A stretch of 64,000 nucleotides of DNA from Nitrosomonas sp. JL21 (GCF_009833095.1 NZ_QRCB01000001.1:1-64000), one strand, 5' to 3'; shown: positions 17,683 to 26,620, counted from the first letter of the stretch. The notes: generated from the sequence alone by a model not told the origin. Numbers and translations are program-made.

Positions 17683-18501
17683 ATGAGCATACAAAACTCA
17701 ACGAAATCATTAATAGCTACATGCAGTTGGAAAAACATATTTGTTATTTCGACGCTACTGATAAGTATGTTTCCTATAACAGTTAAAGCTAGTTCATTAG
17801 AAAAATCTAATTCACAGGTTAATTACAAAGAATGCATAGATGTATCCCATCGTCCACTCTCGCATTTCCTGGATAATCAAGGAACTCTAAATAACCCACC
17901 GTTATTCTTTCCTGGTGTGAAAGATTATGTAGGCTGGACCGATAATAATCCTCAGACTACCTTCGCTCTTGTTGACTATGCGGGTTTAGCAAATAAATAT
18001 ATCAAAAATCAGACCGGACATTCTATGGGTACCAAGGTCAGTGGTTTCATCATCGAATGTGCACTTTCGGATGGTAGAGCTCAGGTCACGGTTAACATTA
18101 TCGCCACAAAAGCATTAGGTTTTGCACAGTCTATCGATGAGTTGGTAAAGAACAATTTTGATTTTCTGAACACACCTACCATTTTTGGTGCCAAGGCTCA
18201 GGAGGTAATAGCAGGAAAAAAACCCTCTGTTGGGCCAGTTCTTTTCTCAATTTCTTTTTCAATTCCCACGCCGGGTGCTAGTTTGCCCGACTTGATAGAT
18301 GTAATAAATCTTGATTCAAATAATAAATACGCACCAGTCAAACTGAACTTTAAATCAACTACCTTTGGAAAGTGCGCCAATGGAATGAAAGCTCGTTTAG
18401 AAGTACATCAAATAGCCTCCACTAATGATCTGAATGCGTTAATTTTTACAAAAGAAAAAGTGGAAATTACTGATAGCAAAGGGGGCAAATGTTCTGAGTA
18501 A
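17683..18501 (+). CDS. Exported protein of unknown function
   Basis: A 272-residue protein with a signal peptide ('IFVISTLLISMFPITVKA', cleavage before Ser-Ser) and a GGAGT ribosome site. The mature protein is rich in beta-type sequence and has cysteines spaced to form two or three disulfides ('YKECIDVS', 'FIIECALS', 'FGKCANG', 'GGKCSE'). I do not recognise a domain. Codon use is AT-richer than in the pigment operons. It follows the frameshifted secreted gene by 120 bp on the same strand; the two may form a pair of secreted proteins. Confidence 0.7.
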   Translation: MSIQNSTKSLIATCSWKNIFVISTLLISMFPITVKASSLEKSNSQVNYKECIDVSHRPLSHFLDNQGTLNNPPLFFPGVKDYVGWTDNNPQTTFALVDYAGLANKYIKNQTGHSMGTKVSGFIIECALSDGRAQVTVNIIATKALGFAQSIDELVKNNFDFLNTPTIFGAKAQEVIAGKKPSVGPVLFSISFSIPTPGASLPDLIDVINLDSNNKYAPVKLNFKSTTFGKCANGMKARLEVHQIASTNDLNALIFTKEKVEITDSKGGKCSE

Positions 18502-18541
18502 AAAAGCTTAATATTCGGTTACTTTTTGATTCTTTAAGTTT

Positions 18542-18648
18542 GAGGCCTTTGCGAAATCACGACAACTCTATTTCACTGTAATACATATTAATAAATAATT
18601 GTGCCATCTGAGCTATCGTTTCAAGGATTGTAACCGTGCAAAGGTCTC
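18542..18648. repeat. Miniature inverted-repeat element (about 107 bp)
   Basis: GAGGCCTTTGC (18542-18552) and GCAAAGGTCTC (18638-18648) are inverted copies matching at 10 of 11 bases. The ends resemble the GAGACCTTTGCA-type terminal repeats of IS5-like elements. The interior is too short for a transposase and has no reading frame. It lies in the intergenic space after the gene ending at 18501. Confidence 0.5.
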
Positions 18649-18777
18649 CAAACGTATTCCGCCAATAATGCAATCAACTAAAACACAATAAGACTTGGTG
18701 TCATTCATGACGTGTATTGACTTGAGGTTGAGTGAGTATCAGCAAAAAAATAACCGCACTAGCCTTCTTAATCACAA

Positions 18778-20220
18778 CTAGTACCGAATCAGTTTTTGAC
18801 TATATGTCATGGGCAATACTTCGACGAAATTGATCTTTTGTGGGATCTTATATGAGGAAAGACGATTTCGGCAAAAGTTGATTAATTCTTCTGCATCGCA
18901 TTGTTTTTTGCCATCAGCCAAGACAATTTCCGCCTGAACGCGCTCGCCTAGGAAACCGTGCATAAAGCCGCTTATCCGGCACAGTTTTACCGCAGGATGC
19001 TGGCTCAGAACGGCCTCCACTTCTTCTGGAAACACTTTATTGCCCGCGACATTGATCATGCTTTTCATTCTCCCTGCGATGCGTATCAATCCATCGGTGT
19101 CCATTGAAGCAAGGTCGCCGGTATGAAACCAACCGTTTTTCAGAATTTCTTCTCGGGCGCGGGGAGGATCAAGATAACCGTCTAACATGCCAGGGCCGCG
19201 TATGATCAGATGTCCCACCTGTCCAGCAGGAAGGGTATTTCCCTGATCGTCGATGATGTGTGCTTGGTAATCCGGCAGCGCATAGCCTATCGCGTCAGGA
19301 TAGTCTTTATTTTTTTTAAGATTGACGATGGGAAGTCCAATTTCGATAATGCCATACGCTTGGCTGACGGGGAGCTCAAATCGGTTTGTAAATGCCTGGC
19401 ATTGCGCCTTGGCAATAGAGACGGATGTGGAGATGACCTGTTTCAAAGAGGGCATTTTCCGGCCACTGTGATCATTGACCAACAGCCGTATGTGCAGGGG
19501 TGAACAATACAACAGAGTCGCGTGGTGGCGGTTGGTCGTTTCAATCACGGTGTCTGCGGTGAAATCTTTACAGATGACAATGCTGCTTCCATAACGGAGA
19601 TAAAGAATGATCGTCACTACGAAATGGTAGGCCATCGACAGTACCCAGGTGATGGTGTCTGCCGGGCCGAGCTGGAGTGCCTTGTTGGCTGACTCTGTGC
19701 GTTCTGCGATGCTTTCATGAGAGAGAACGACCCCTTTGGAAATACTCGTGGTGCCGGACGTGAAGCGAACGAAGGCAGGATTCCTGACATGTGGGGCAAA
19801 GGGAATGCTCTTATCAGCATTCTTGAGAAAAAATAAATGCCATTCCTGGTGCGCCAGTTTGATCAAATCCGCTGTGTCATCAAAATATGCTCTGCCGGTT
19901 TGATCCTCCAAGATAGCGTGTAAGCCCGTGGTTTCGATTATTTCATTGATTTCATCTGTTGTTATCTGATTGGAAATTGGAATGACCACAGCGCCGCATT
20001 CCATCACGGCAAAACATTGCGCAATGAAATAACGGCTATTTTTCCCGATGACGGCTACCCCAAGATGAGGGGTAATACCCAATGCGAGTAGGCTTGTTGC
20101 AATGTGTCTTACCAAGGCTTCCAATTCGGCATAGGTCATCATGCCCCATTCATCGATGACAGCGGGATTGTTCGGCCAACGGCGCGCGGATTGATAGAGG
20201 AAATCCGGTACTTTCATCAT
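18778..20220 (-). CDS. AMP-dependent acyl/aryl ligase
   Basis: A 480-residue ANL-family adenylating enzyme, distinct from the one at 2221. The P-loop is 'RFTSGTTSISKGVVLSHE', the ATP motif 'GWFHTGDLASMDTDGLIRI' is complete, and the catalytic C-terminal lysine lies in 'MTYSQKLIRY', which is the very end of the protein. It should activate a carboxylic acid and pass it to the ACP of the same cassette (22786). It is the last gene of the four-gene unit, starting 5 bp after the FAD oxidoreductase gene. Substrate unknown; a fatty, aryl or polyene acid are all possible. Confidence 0.85.
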   Translation of the reverse strand: MMKVPDFLYQSARRWPNNPAVIDEWGMMTYAELEALVRHIATSLLALGITPHLGVAVIGKNSRYFIAQCFAVMECGAVVIPISNQITTDEINEIIETTGLHAILEDQTGRAYFDDTADLIKLAHQEWHLFFLKNADKSIPFAPHVRNPAFVRFTSGTTSISKGVVLSHESIAERTESANKALQLGPADTITWVLSMAYHFVVTIILYLRYGSSIVICKDFTADTVIETTNRHHATLLYCSPLHIRLLVNDHSGRKMPSLKQVISTSVSIAKAQCQAFTNRFELPVSQAYGIIEIGLPIVNLKKNKDYPDAIGYALPDYQAHIIDDQGNTLPAGQVGHLIIRGPGMLDGYLDPPRAREEILKNGWFHTGDLASMDTDGLIRIAGRMKSMINVAGNKVFPEEVEAVLSQHPAVKLCRISGFMHGFLGERVQAEIVLADGKKQCDAEELINFCRNRLSSYKIPQKINFVEVLPMTYSQKLIRY

Positions 20221-20225
20221 CGCTT

Positions 20226-21494
20226 TTATTCGAAGAAGGTCGATCGTTGAATCGTGGTTATGGCTGCTTCATAGCTTTCATCACGGACAACAGCCGCTGC
20301 GAGGTGACCCGCAGCATATCCCGTCGCTAAACAAGTCCCGATGACTCTGGTGCTGGCCAGCGCATCTTCAGAAGCCGAAATGTTTCTGCCCGCAAACAAT
20401 AAATTTGTTACAGACGCTGATTGTAAGGCTCCAGCCGGTATGTCGTAGTGATCGTTTGAAGCGAAATACTCCAAGTGAAGCTTTTTTCCGGGAGCCCAAA
20501 GTTCAATGGGCCACGTGCCCCGAGCCACGGCATCGCCTACTTTGCGGCAGTCCATGACGTCTTCTTTTTGCAGGACGGTTTTTCCGGCATTCCGTGGCCC
20601 CGTGCGGATGCCTGTTTCGGGGGCTATCATCGACAGCACGGCATTCTTGAATAAATGGTTGTGTATTTGCAGATAATGCGCAATTTCAGTTACCGCTTTT
20701 CTCGCAAATAATTGCAATCGAGTCATCTCGGATGGGTCGTTTCTCACTTCAAACGGGAGTCCCAACTTGAAAACGGCCCGGCTCCTTTTCAGGCTGCCAG
20801 GCACGACCGACAGCATGTCGTAATGTTTTTGGTACGTTCCATCGTCGATACCTTTGCAGATGCTGCGTAAAAGACTCAGATGAAGTATTTGCTCATCATC
20901 GGTCGCAATGCCCGTCATGATAAAGATTTGGGCGGCAGCTTGATAGGTTTTGTTTTCGACAGTGTCCATACCGGCAAAACGCGCAACGGTCGATTCGCCG
21001 CTCGTGTCTATCACGACTTTGGGATGAAAAGTAATGGAGCGATTATGAATCACTGCACTGACTTTATGAATGCGATGACCATCCTTTTCGACGTGCATTA
21101 GATGGGCATCAAGGTAAAGCGTGACTTTATTTTGTTGCACAACATCATCACATAATTGAATAAACGCGAGGTGATCGTAAGGCAGAAAGCGAAGACCATG
21201 CTTATAAAAAAAGGGCGATGAATCGCTCAAGCGCTGGAGTTTTTCTGCAAAAACGCGAGGAAAGCCATTGGCTGCATATCTGACGACAGGATCGTCGTTA
21301 CGATAATAGAGTCCACAGACCGTACCCACATAAGCGGCGGTTGCTTTACCGCCGAGAAAGGTATTTTTTTCCAATAATACAACGTCTGCTCCTGTTTCCG
21401 CTGCTCCTGCCGCTGCGGCTATGCCTGCTGAGCCGCCACCAATGATGAGGACATCGGGGTGAGCCATTATGTTATTGGTAAGAAAATTGTTCAC
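20226..21494 (-). CDS. FAD-dependent oxidoreductase (FAD_oxidored type)
   Basis: An approximately 422-residue flavoprotein with dinucleotide loop 'LIIGGGSAGIAAAAGAAETG' and a following 'VVLLEKNTFLGGKATAAYVG' block typical of the FAD_oxidored/PF12831 group. A second FAD motif near the C-terminus reads 'LLFAGRNISASEDALAS'. Start options are TTG 21500, GTG 21494 and ATG 21467; GTG 21494 overlaps the preceding stop as GTGA, in line with the coupling seen elsewhere in this cassette. It could desaturate, oxidise or hydroxylate the ACP-bound or condensed product. Exact reaction unknown. Confidence 0.8.
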   Translation of the reverse strand: MNNFLTNNIMAHPDVLIIGGGSAGIAAAAGAAETGADVVLLEKNTFLGGKATAAYVGTVCGLYYRNDDPVVRYAANGFPRVFAEKLQRLSDSSPFFYKHGLRFLPYDHLAFIQLCDDVVQQNKVTLYLDAHLMHVEKDGHRIHKVSAVIHNRSITFHPKVVIDTSGESTVARFAGMDTVENKTYQAAAQIFIMTGIATDDEQILHLSLLRSICKGIDDGTYQKHYDMLSVVPGSLKRSRAVFKLGLPFEVRNDPSEMTRLQLFARKAVTEIAHYLQIHNHLFKNAVLSMIAPETGIRTGPRNAGKTVLQKEDVMDCRKVGDAVARGTWPIELWAPGKKLHLEYFASNDHYDIPAGALQSASVTNLLFAGRNISASEDALASTRVIGTCLATGYAAGHLAAAVVRDESYEAAITTIQRSTFFE

Positions 21495-22789
21495 CCACAA
21501 AGATTTTTCCGCAACGATGATTCAAAATAGGCTATGTCTTCCTCGTTTGCAGTGGCTTCGGTGTAGGCGATCATGCCTTGTAGCTTGTGTTGAAAATCCA
21601 TGAAGATAATGGTGAAGCCTGGGTGACTGCTATTGGGAGGATAGTGGGCGGCATTGCTGACGGGTAAGCCGCAGAAGTCATTGAAATCTTCCAATGTCTT
21701 GCCGGTATCGGAAAAGAAGAAACTGGCTAGCGCCCCTTTAGTAGGTGATTTAACGATTTTGTCATATAACCATAAAGGAAGTCTCAGCAATAAGTCCATC
21801 ATGATGCTAAAACTGGCGGGAATGCCTTCGCGCATCTGGTCGATCATTTGTTGCTGGATAACGTCAACGGTTTTTTGCATGGTTTCCAAATGTTGAGGGA
21901 AAAGACGGTAAAACAGATAAGAAAGCTGATTACCGACGACTGGACCGAAGCCACCTTTCTTTCTGTTGTTTTGGGGAATGGGTACCCAGATTGCGGTGTT
22001 GATTATCCCTTTGCGTTTGAGCAAATCATTGAAGCTGTGCATGCAAGCCGCCAGTAAAAAAGGGCTTCTTCCGAACCGTGCGCCAGCATGTTTGCAGTTG
22101 GCGATGATCTGTTCAGTTTCCGTTTTTGAAAACTGCAGCGCGTGATAAGAATTGATCTGCCTGCTGTCGCGTTTTCCCAAGCAAGAAATGAGGATCGGTT
22201 TATTTTCAAAAAAAATGAAATCCCTCGTTTTTTGTGACTGTTTCAACTGTTCGATAAACGAGCGCTGCGTATCTTTTGAGGCAAAAAGCTGGATCGGTTG
22301 GTCATTCAACGCATTGCCCATATGGCGCACCAAAATTTCCGCACCGTACGCATCCAGTAATATGTGACTCCAACTGAATAACAGAATAGTGCGATCCTGT
22401 TCAAAATTGATCAAGTCCAATCGGCAGGGTGGATCGTGATAGGGATTGATGTCCCTCTGGAATAATTGGGTAAGGATGTTTTCATCCTTTTGAGATGCTT
22501 CAAACCTATTAATCGGAATCGGATCGGCGGATTGAACCCGTATCCATTGAGGCAATCGGAACGGCAATAGCTTTTTTAAACGCAGCGAATGTAACCAGTA
22601 GAACATTGGATCGTCGTTGATGATTCGTTCCAACTGGCGGACATCTAATCGCCCTTTCACTTCCACCGCAAAACGACCGATATTGCCCTGTAACCCATGC
22701 CGACGGTGGTGGTTGTCGAGCAGCAACTGAAAATAATCCGAGCCACTAAGTAACAGCCTGGCAGGCCATTCTTGCTTGTCTGGATTCAT
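21491..22789 (-). CDS. Free-standing condensation-domain/acyltransferase-like protein
   Basis: A 432-residue protein with the CoA-dependent acyltransferase (NRPS condensation) fold. The active-site motif HHxxxDG appears as 'SHILLDAYG' near residue 141, keeping the catalytic second His and the Asp. A later 'VPIPQNNRKKGGFGPVVGNQLS' block fits the family's C-lobe. Its start overlaps the ACP stop (ATGA) and its stop overlaps the oxidoreductase start. Such stand-alone proteins join an ACP-bound acyl group to an amine or alcohol. No adenylation domain is fused, so the acyl donor is probably the ACP at 22786 loaded by the ligase at 18778. Confidence 0.75.
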   Translation of the reverse strand: MNPDKQEWPARLLLSGSDYFQLLLDNHHRRHGLQGNIGRFAVEVKGRLDVRQLERIINDDPMFYWLHSLRLKKLLPFRLPQWIRVQSADPIPINRFEASQKDENILTQLFQRDINPYHDPPCRLDLINFEQDRTILLFSWSHILLDAYGAEILVRHMGNALNDQPIQLFASKDTQRSFIEQLKQSQKTRDFIFFENKPILISCLGKRDSRQINSYHALQFSKTETEQIIANCKHAGARFGRSPFLLAACMHSFNDLLKRKGIINTAIWVPIPQNNRKKGGFGPVVGNQLSYLFYRLFPQHLETMQKTVDVIQQQMIDQMREGIPASFSIMMDLLLRLPLWLYDKIVKSPTKGALASFFFSDTGKTLEDFNDFCGLPVSNAAHYPPNSSHPGFTIIFMDFQHKLQGMIAYTEATANEEDIAYFESSLRKNLCG

Positions 22790-23043
22790 AACAGGTGTTG
22801 GTGAATATAGTTGGCCAACGTTTCGGAAGAACAGATATTTTCTTGGGTAAGCGCTTCGTCGGATAGTTGTAGTTGATACTGCCGCTCTACAAAAAGAATA
22901 ATCTCGATCAATGAAAATGAATCAAGACCCAATCGGGCCAGCGGCGTTGCAGGCGTTACTTCCACACTTCCGATCACGAGATGGTTGCGAATAAAGAAGC
23001 AGATATTTTCAGCGATAGCGGAAGGTGAAATGTGTGCTGTCAT
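22786..23043 (-). CDS. Acyl carrier protein of the condensation cassette
   Basis: An 85-residue carrier protein. The attachment site is Ser42 in 'LGLDSFSLIEIILFVE'. It is the first gene of a four-gene unit whose members overlap or lie within 5 bp. It differs clearly from the ACP at 1361, so the region has two separate carrier proteins, each with its own ligase. Confidence 0.87.
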   Translation of the reverse strand: MTAHISPSAIAENICFFIRNHLVIGSVEVTPATPLARLGLDSFSLIEIILFVERQYQLQLSDEALTQENICSSETLANYIHQHLL

Positions 23044-23164
23044 GAGATTGATATCTTTTTCCTAAACTAAAGAAATCTCTTGTGCGACAGAGTCATTTGT
23101 TTTCATGGAGAACAAATTGATATTCATTTTTCTTTGATCGATTCAGCGGTGTATAAGGAAGAGG

Positions 23165-23280
23165 AAACTCTGAAAAACTGCTGCGCTGCATTCAATGGGG
23201 TCGCAGGTTGCATCAGGCACCGCCATTCATGCTGTTTGACATGTGTTGCCTGATCGTCGCTCGCCAATTTTTCAGAGTTT
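23165..23280. repeat. MITE-like element with 13-bp perfect inverted ends
   Basis: AAACTCTGAAAAA (23165-23177) is repeated exactly in inverted form at 23268-23280. The 116-bp unit has no transposase and sits just after the stop of the lipoprotein gene and downstream of the promoter side of the ACP cassette. A similar end sequence recurs at 24091 and, more loosely, at 63653 and 63783. Confidence 0.55.
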
Positions 23281-23286
23281 AAATGC

Positions 23287-23898
23287 TTATTTTTGATAGA
23301 CGATAAGATTTTTGGTGACCGGATCGGTAACGATATCCTTGACCTGACCGTTTTCATTCCATAGCAACTGATATTCGCTGAAGCTGTCAGTCCACATCCG
23401 CCACAGTGGCGCATCCATCGTAGGATTTTCGTCCGTCAAAGGGTAACCCACGGACATGATCACCTGTTCCTTGGTCATGCCATTCATCACTTTGCCCTGT
23501 TTGATAGCATTCTGAATTTCCTTGGGAAAAGTCGCCAGTTTGATATTGGGATCTTCGGGAACAATAATTCGTCTTACATATTGCTCAAGCGACAGGGATT
23601 TCCGAGTGTAATCTTGGCCAAGGCGCATAGGCTTGCCGCCCAAATCCACATGAGCACGGTTCCGTCCATACTCAGTTACTGCCGCCGGAGTCCCTAAAGG
23701 AATCATGTTCCACTTGATATAAGTGAGCTCGCTTATCCAGTCTCCGCCCCCTTCATGGCGTAAGTTACAACAGGTATAACCGGAAATAAGTGGGATATTT
23801 TCATTGGTATTGCCGGGTACTCCGGTTGAGTTACATCCTGCTATCATCATGCTGCTGAGCATTAATATCATGATAAAGCCAAGATTCCTGGTTTTCAT
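23287..23898 (-). CDS. Lipoprotein with SmpA/OmlA-like motif
   Basis: A 203-residue protein with a lipoprotein signal peptide: 'MILMLSSMMIAGCNS', lipobox Cys at about residue 22. Near residue 137, 'GKVMNGMTKEQVIMSVGYP' resembles the repeated helix-turn unit of SmpA/OmlA (BamE) proteins. It would be anchored in the outer (or inner) membrane, periplasm-facing. It lies between the ACP cassette and the second halogenase-like gene, on the same strand but with 265 bp or more on either side. The link to pigment export is a guess. Confidence 0.72.
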   Translation of the reverse strand: MKTRNLGFIMILMLSSMMIAGCNSTGVPGNTNENIPLISGYTCCNLRHEGGGDWISELTYIKWNMIPLGTPAAVTEYGRNRAHVDLGGKPMRLGQDYTRKSLSLEQYVRRIIVPEDPNIKLATFPKEIQNAIKQGKVMNGMTKEQVIMSVGYPLTDENPTMDAPLWRMWTDSFSEYQLLWNENGQVKDIVTDPVTKNLIVYQK

Positions 23899-24090
23899 TC
23901 ATACTCCCCTTTGTTTTCATTGAATAATCTATATCCGACAAGAATTTATTCAAATACAGATGCTTAGTTCGCGTGATTTATTTTTGCAGCAATAGGGTAC
24001 TAGCAATAAGGTACTTGAAAATATATTCAGTAAGACCATGTCATAGATTTTTTTGATCATAGCACAGAAAATCATGGCGCTTGTTTCTTA

Positions 24091-24118
24091 AGGAAACTTT
24101 GAAGAACCGCTGTGCACA
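24091..24118. repeat. Solitary end fragment of the MITE-like repeat
   Basis: AGGAAACTTTGAAGAACCGC continues to TGTGCACA and matches the left end of the element at 23162-23190 with few differences. No inverted partner was found nearby, so this looks like a broken copy. Confidence 0.4.
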
Positions 24119-24163
24119 GTGATCAAATAGTAAGAAAATTCGAATCAAGCGAACAATATTCCC

Positions 24164-25429
24164 CTAACGAATCATTAATTCCCGCGGATCTTCGCCTTTC
24201 ATTCCGTATTCAGTGATAAAGCGCAGCAGGCCGACACTGTATGGCGATGTTGAAGCTGCGCCGCTGAAAATTCGGCCCATATGTTTGTCGATATGCGGAT
24301 AAAGCAGTTTAACCAAAAAATTATTTTGCATGCTTTGCCCAACCTTGAAACACGTAAACAATCGTCCATCGTAGTAGTAGCTGACGATCTCCTGCCAGAT
24401 TCTTAAATGATGTTTTTCTTCATTTTCATAACGCTGGAATGCTGCTTCAGAGCCATCGCAGATCGTCTTTGCGAGTTTGAAAGCGCCTTGCATCCCGAGG
24501 AAGAGTCCGCTCGAAAACACGGGATCAATGAATCCTGCGGTATCACCGACGAGTACCCAGCCATCGCCGAACATTCGTTCGGAAATCAACTGATAGTTCG
24601 TGTATTCCATGACCGGAGTAATTCTTTGTGCGTCAGCAGCGACGGTTTTCAGCACCGAGTCCTGCTTCAGCAAATTGTCATAGCGCTCCTCTTTAGTTTC
24701 ACCGAACTTTGGCAAATGCGCCGAATTGATCACCATACCTAACGAAACGCGGCCTGGCAGCGGAATTCGCCAGCTCCAGCCATGATCCAGCCGGGTTGTG
24801 TGCACATGACCATCGTAATCCAAATAGGTTTGATCGACATGCGCGAATAAGGCGGTATCTTTACGTGCGCCTTCCTTGCTTGCGATATTAAGCAGCTTTG
24901 GCAACAAGCGCACCCGGCCTGTTGCATCGACAATCATATCAGGATGCTGTGTAAAGAAACCGTTGGTTCCTGCTAGTGTCTCCGGGGTCAATGTTACTTT
25001 TTCGGTATTGGGAATGCGCTCGAGGTTGGCAGGTGATTCAAAAACCATTGCGCCATTCTCTTTTGCTGCGTTTAATAGGGTAATGTCGAATTTATCGCGC
25101 GGCACATTGTATGCATAGGTTGCCGTGGTACCCGTGAGATTCTTGAAAAAGAAAGAAAAATTGATTTCCTTGCTCAAATTAAAGGTTGCCCCGGGCTTGA
25201 ACATACTAAAGTCGCGGATAGCGTCTTCGACACCAAGATTTTGCAACATTGGAATGACTGCGGGTACCAATGATTCCCCTACTATCAGCGGCGCAGTTTT
25301 GGGTTTATGCCAGATAGCCACCCTCAAACCAGCCCGGCACAATAAAATCGCCAGTGCGCAAGCAGCGGGTCCGCCACCCAGTATGGCTACCGTATTAATT
25401 TTCTGATGGGAGTGATTACCGGAATTCAT
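24164..25429 (-). CDS. Second FAD-dependent halogenase-like oxidoreductase
   Basis: A 421-residue flavoprotein of the same superfamily as the gene at 15539 but clearly diverged. It has GGGPAAC at residues 18-24, 'GESLVP' at 51-56, Lys78 in 'FKPGATF' at the halogenase-lysine position, and 'GWSWRIP' at 217-223, which fits the WxWxIP signature. The second FAD motif is 'GDTAGFIDPVFSSGL'. It could halogenate or hydroxylate the pigment or the product of the ACP cassette. It stands alone, with about 265 bp before the next gene on its strand. Confidence 0.78.
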   Translation of the reverse strand: MNSGNHSHQKINTVAILGGGPAACALAILLCRAGLRVAIWHKPKTAPLIVGESLVPAVIPMLQNLGVEDAIRDFSMFKPGATFNLSKEINFSFFFKNLTGTTATYAYNVPRDKFDITLLNAAKENGAMVFESPANLERIPNTEKVTLTPETLAGTNGFFTQHPDMIVDATGRVRLLPKLLNIASKEGARKDTALFAHVDQTYLDYDGHVHTTRLDHGWSWRIPLPGRVSLGMVINSAHLPKFGETKEERYDNLLKQDSVLKTVAADAQRITPVMEYTNYQLISERMFGDGWVLVGDTAGFIDPVFSSGLFLGMQGAFKLAKTICDGSEAAFQRYENEEKHHLRIWQEIVSYYYDGRLFTCFKVGQSMQNNFLVKLLYPHIDKHMGRIFSGAASTSPYSVGLLRFITEYGMKGEDPRELMIR

Positions 25430-25913
25430 GCATTAGCTAAAAGGAGTGAGCGCCGGTCAGTCGAGACCGAAGCGATGTGAAACCGCAGCTTATCCGTGAT
25501 AAATGAATCTTTTGAATCTGATTGCAAAGCAACACGTTCGAGCACGGTAGGTTTTCAGAGTTTTTTAACACATATAGAAAAATCAAAGGCAATGTAACAT
25601 ATCCAAAACCATGACACGAGCAATTATTTTTTGAATCCGCCAGTTAAAGATATTCTTATCACTGAATGTTTACTCTACATTCATCAGATTATTAGCCCGG
25701 TGACTGAAGTGTGAAGGATCCTCCGGATCCTGATTTATCGAAGGATGATAGGGTGCAAACCCAGTAGTTCCGGAATTTCTCGATCTATCGCATAGTAAAT
25801 GGTAGTTTGTCCGATGATTATCCATCCGGTGCAATTTTCGTGATAGTGCAATGTTCTCAATTTGATGGATCAAATGCATGCCAGAAGCAATATTAGCGTA
25901 AAATGCCGTCCAC
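25430..25913. other. Intergenic region before tRNA-Arg
   Basis: No convincing gene. A 69-codon minus-strand frame (25670-25879) lacks any domain or ribosome site. A small palindrome, AGGATCC-TCC-GGATCCT (25715-25731), could form a hairpin but has no T run. The tRNA promoter should lie in the last 60 bp. Confidence 0.4.
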
Positions 25914-25989
25914 GCCCTGGTAGCTCAGTGGATAGAGCAACCCCCTCCTAAGGGGTAGGTCGCACGTTCGATTCGTGTTCAGGGTGCCA
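25914..25989 (+). tRNA. tRNA-Arg (anticodon CCT)
   Basis: A full cloverleaf can be drawn: acceptor 25914-25920 pairs with 25979-25985 (GU at both ends), D stem GCTC/GAGC, anticodon stem ACCCC/GGGGT with loop CTCCTAA and anticodon CCT at 25947-25949, T stem GCACG/CGTGT with loop TTCGATT, discriminator G, and an encoded CCA. It reads AGG codons. tRNA genes of this type are common integration sites, and the DNA to its right is clearly more accessory, but I found no second copy of its 3' end in the window to mark an attachment site. Confidence 0.93.
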
Positions 25990-26063
25990 GCAATAAGTAA
26001 GAATAATTGTCTGTTGGCATAGCATTGATCGGGGTTACTCTGGGGGTTACAAACATTTGCAAC

Positions 26064-26086
26064 AAAAAACCCGCCAAGGGGCGGGT
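26064..26086 (-). terminator. Rho-independent terminator of the small exported gene
   Basis: ACCCGCC (26069-26075) pairs with GGCGGGT (26080-26086) around an AAGG loop. The A run at 26064-26069 becomes a T run on the minus strand, so it ends transcription of the gene at 26111-26374. Confidence 0.75.
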
Positions 26087-26110
26087 CTTAGTTGGTCAAT
26101 GAAGTTAGTA

Positions 26111-26374
26111 TTAATCTACTTTATTTTTAATCTCTGACGATTTGTCCTTGATTACCTCTTTTGCTTCTTCGGCTCTATTCTCGATTTTTCGTTTAGCGCA
26201 TTCTGTGTCTGTTCCTGTACAGGCTGCCTCATCGACTCGGTGCATTGATTCATGGGCGTCTCGTTTAATATCATTTTTAATAGCTTCAGTTTTTTCAGCT
26301 ACAGTTTCGGCAGCATGAACATTGGAAAAAACAAAGCTTGCTGTAATCAATCCAATCAATAATAAGTATTTCAT
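26111..26374 (-). CDS. Small exported Lys/Glu-rich protein
   Basis: The start is set by a strong ribosome site (AGGAAGG) before ATG 26374, giving an 87-residue protein; an upstream in-frame ATG at 26407 has none. A signal peptide, 'MKYLLLIGLITASFVFSNVHA', is followed by a hydrophilic, probably helical mature part rich in Lys and Glu with one cysteine pair ('ACTGTDTECAK'). It resembles small periplasmic stress proteins in composition, but no family is recognised. A terminator lies just downstream, so it is a single-gene unit. Confidence 0.72.
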   Translation of the reverse strand: MKYLLLIGLITASFVFSNVHAAETVAEKTEAIKNDIKRDAHESMHRVDEAACTGTDTECAKRKIENRAEEAKEVIKDKSSEIKNKVD

Positions 26375-26620
26375 TTTCCTTCCTTTTTTCTTTAGGTTAT
26401 TGTTCATTCTCGAGGAATGCGACTCAAAGATACCGAATTAACTGAAGCTCATCTGTACGGTAAACCACAAAATCTATTTATCGTTGGTTGGCCTCAAGGA
26501 ACTTCCAGCAGGAATGAAATAACTTTGCTTGATTTTGTAGAGATAGTTTTTTTGTTATGCTGAAAATTAATAATTAAGAAGATGTGGACTAGTAAAGCAG
26601 TTTTACCAAAATGAATTTCC

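Noticed and set aside
25670-25879. A 69-codon frame before the tRNA
   Set aside because: No recognisable domain and no ribosome site.
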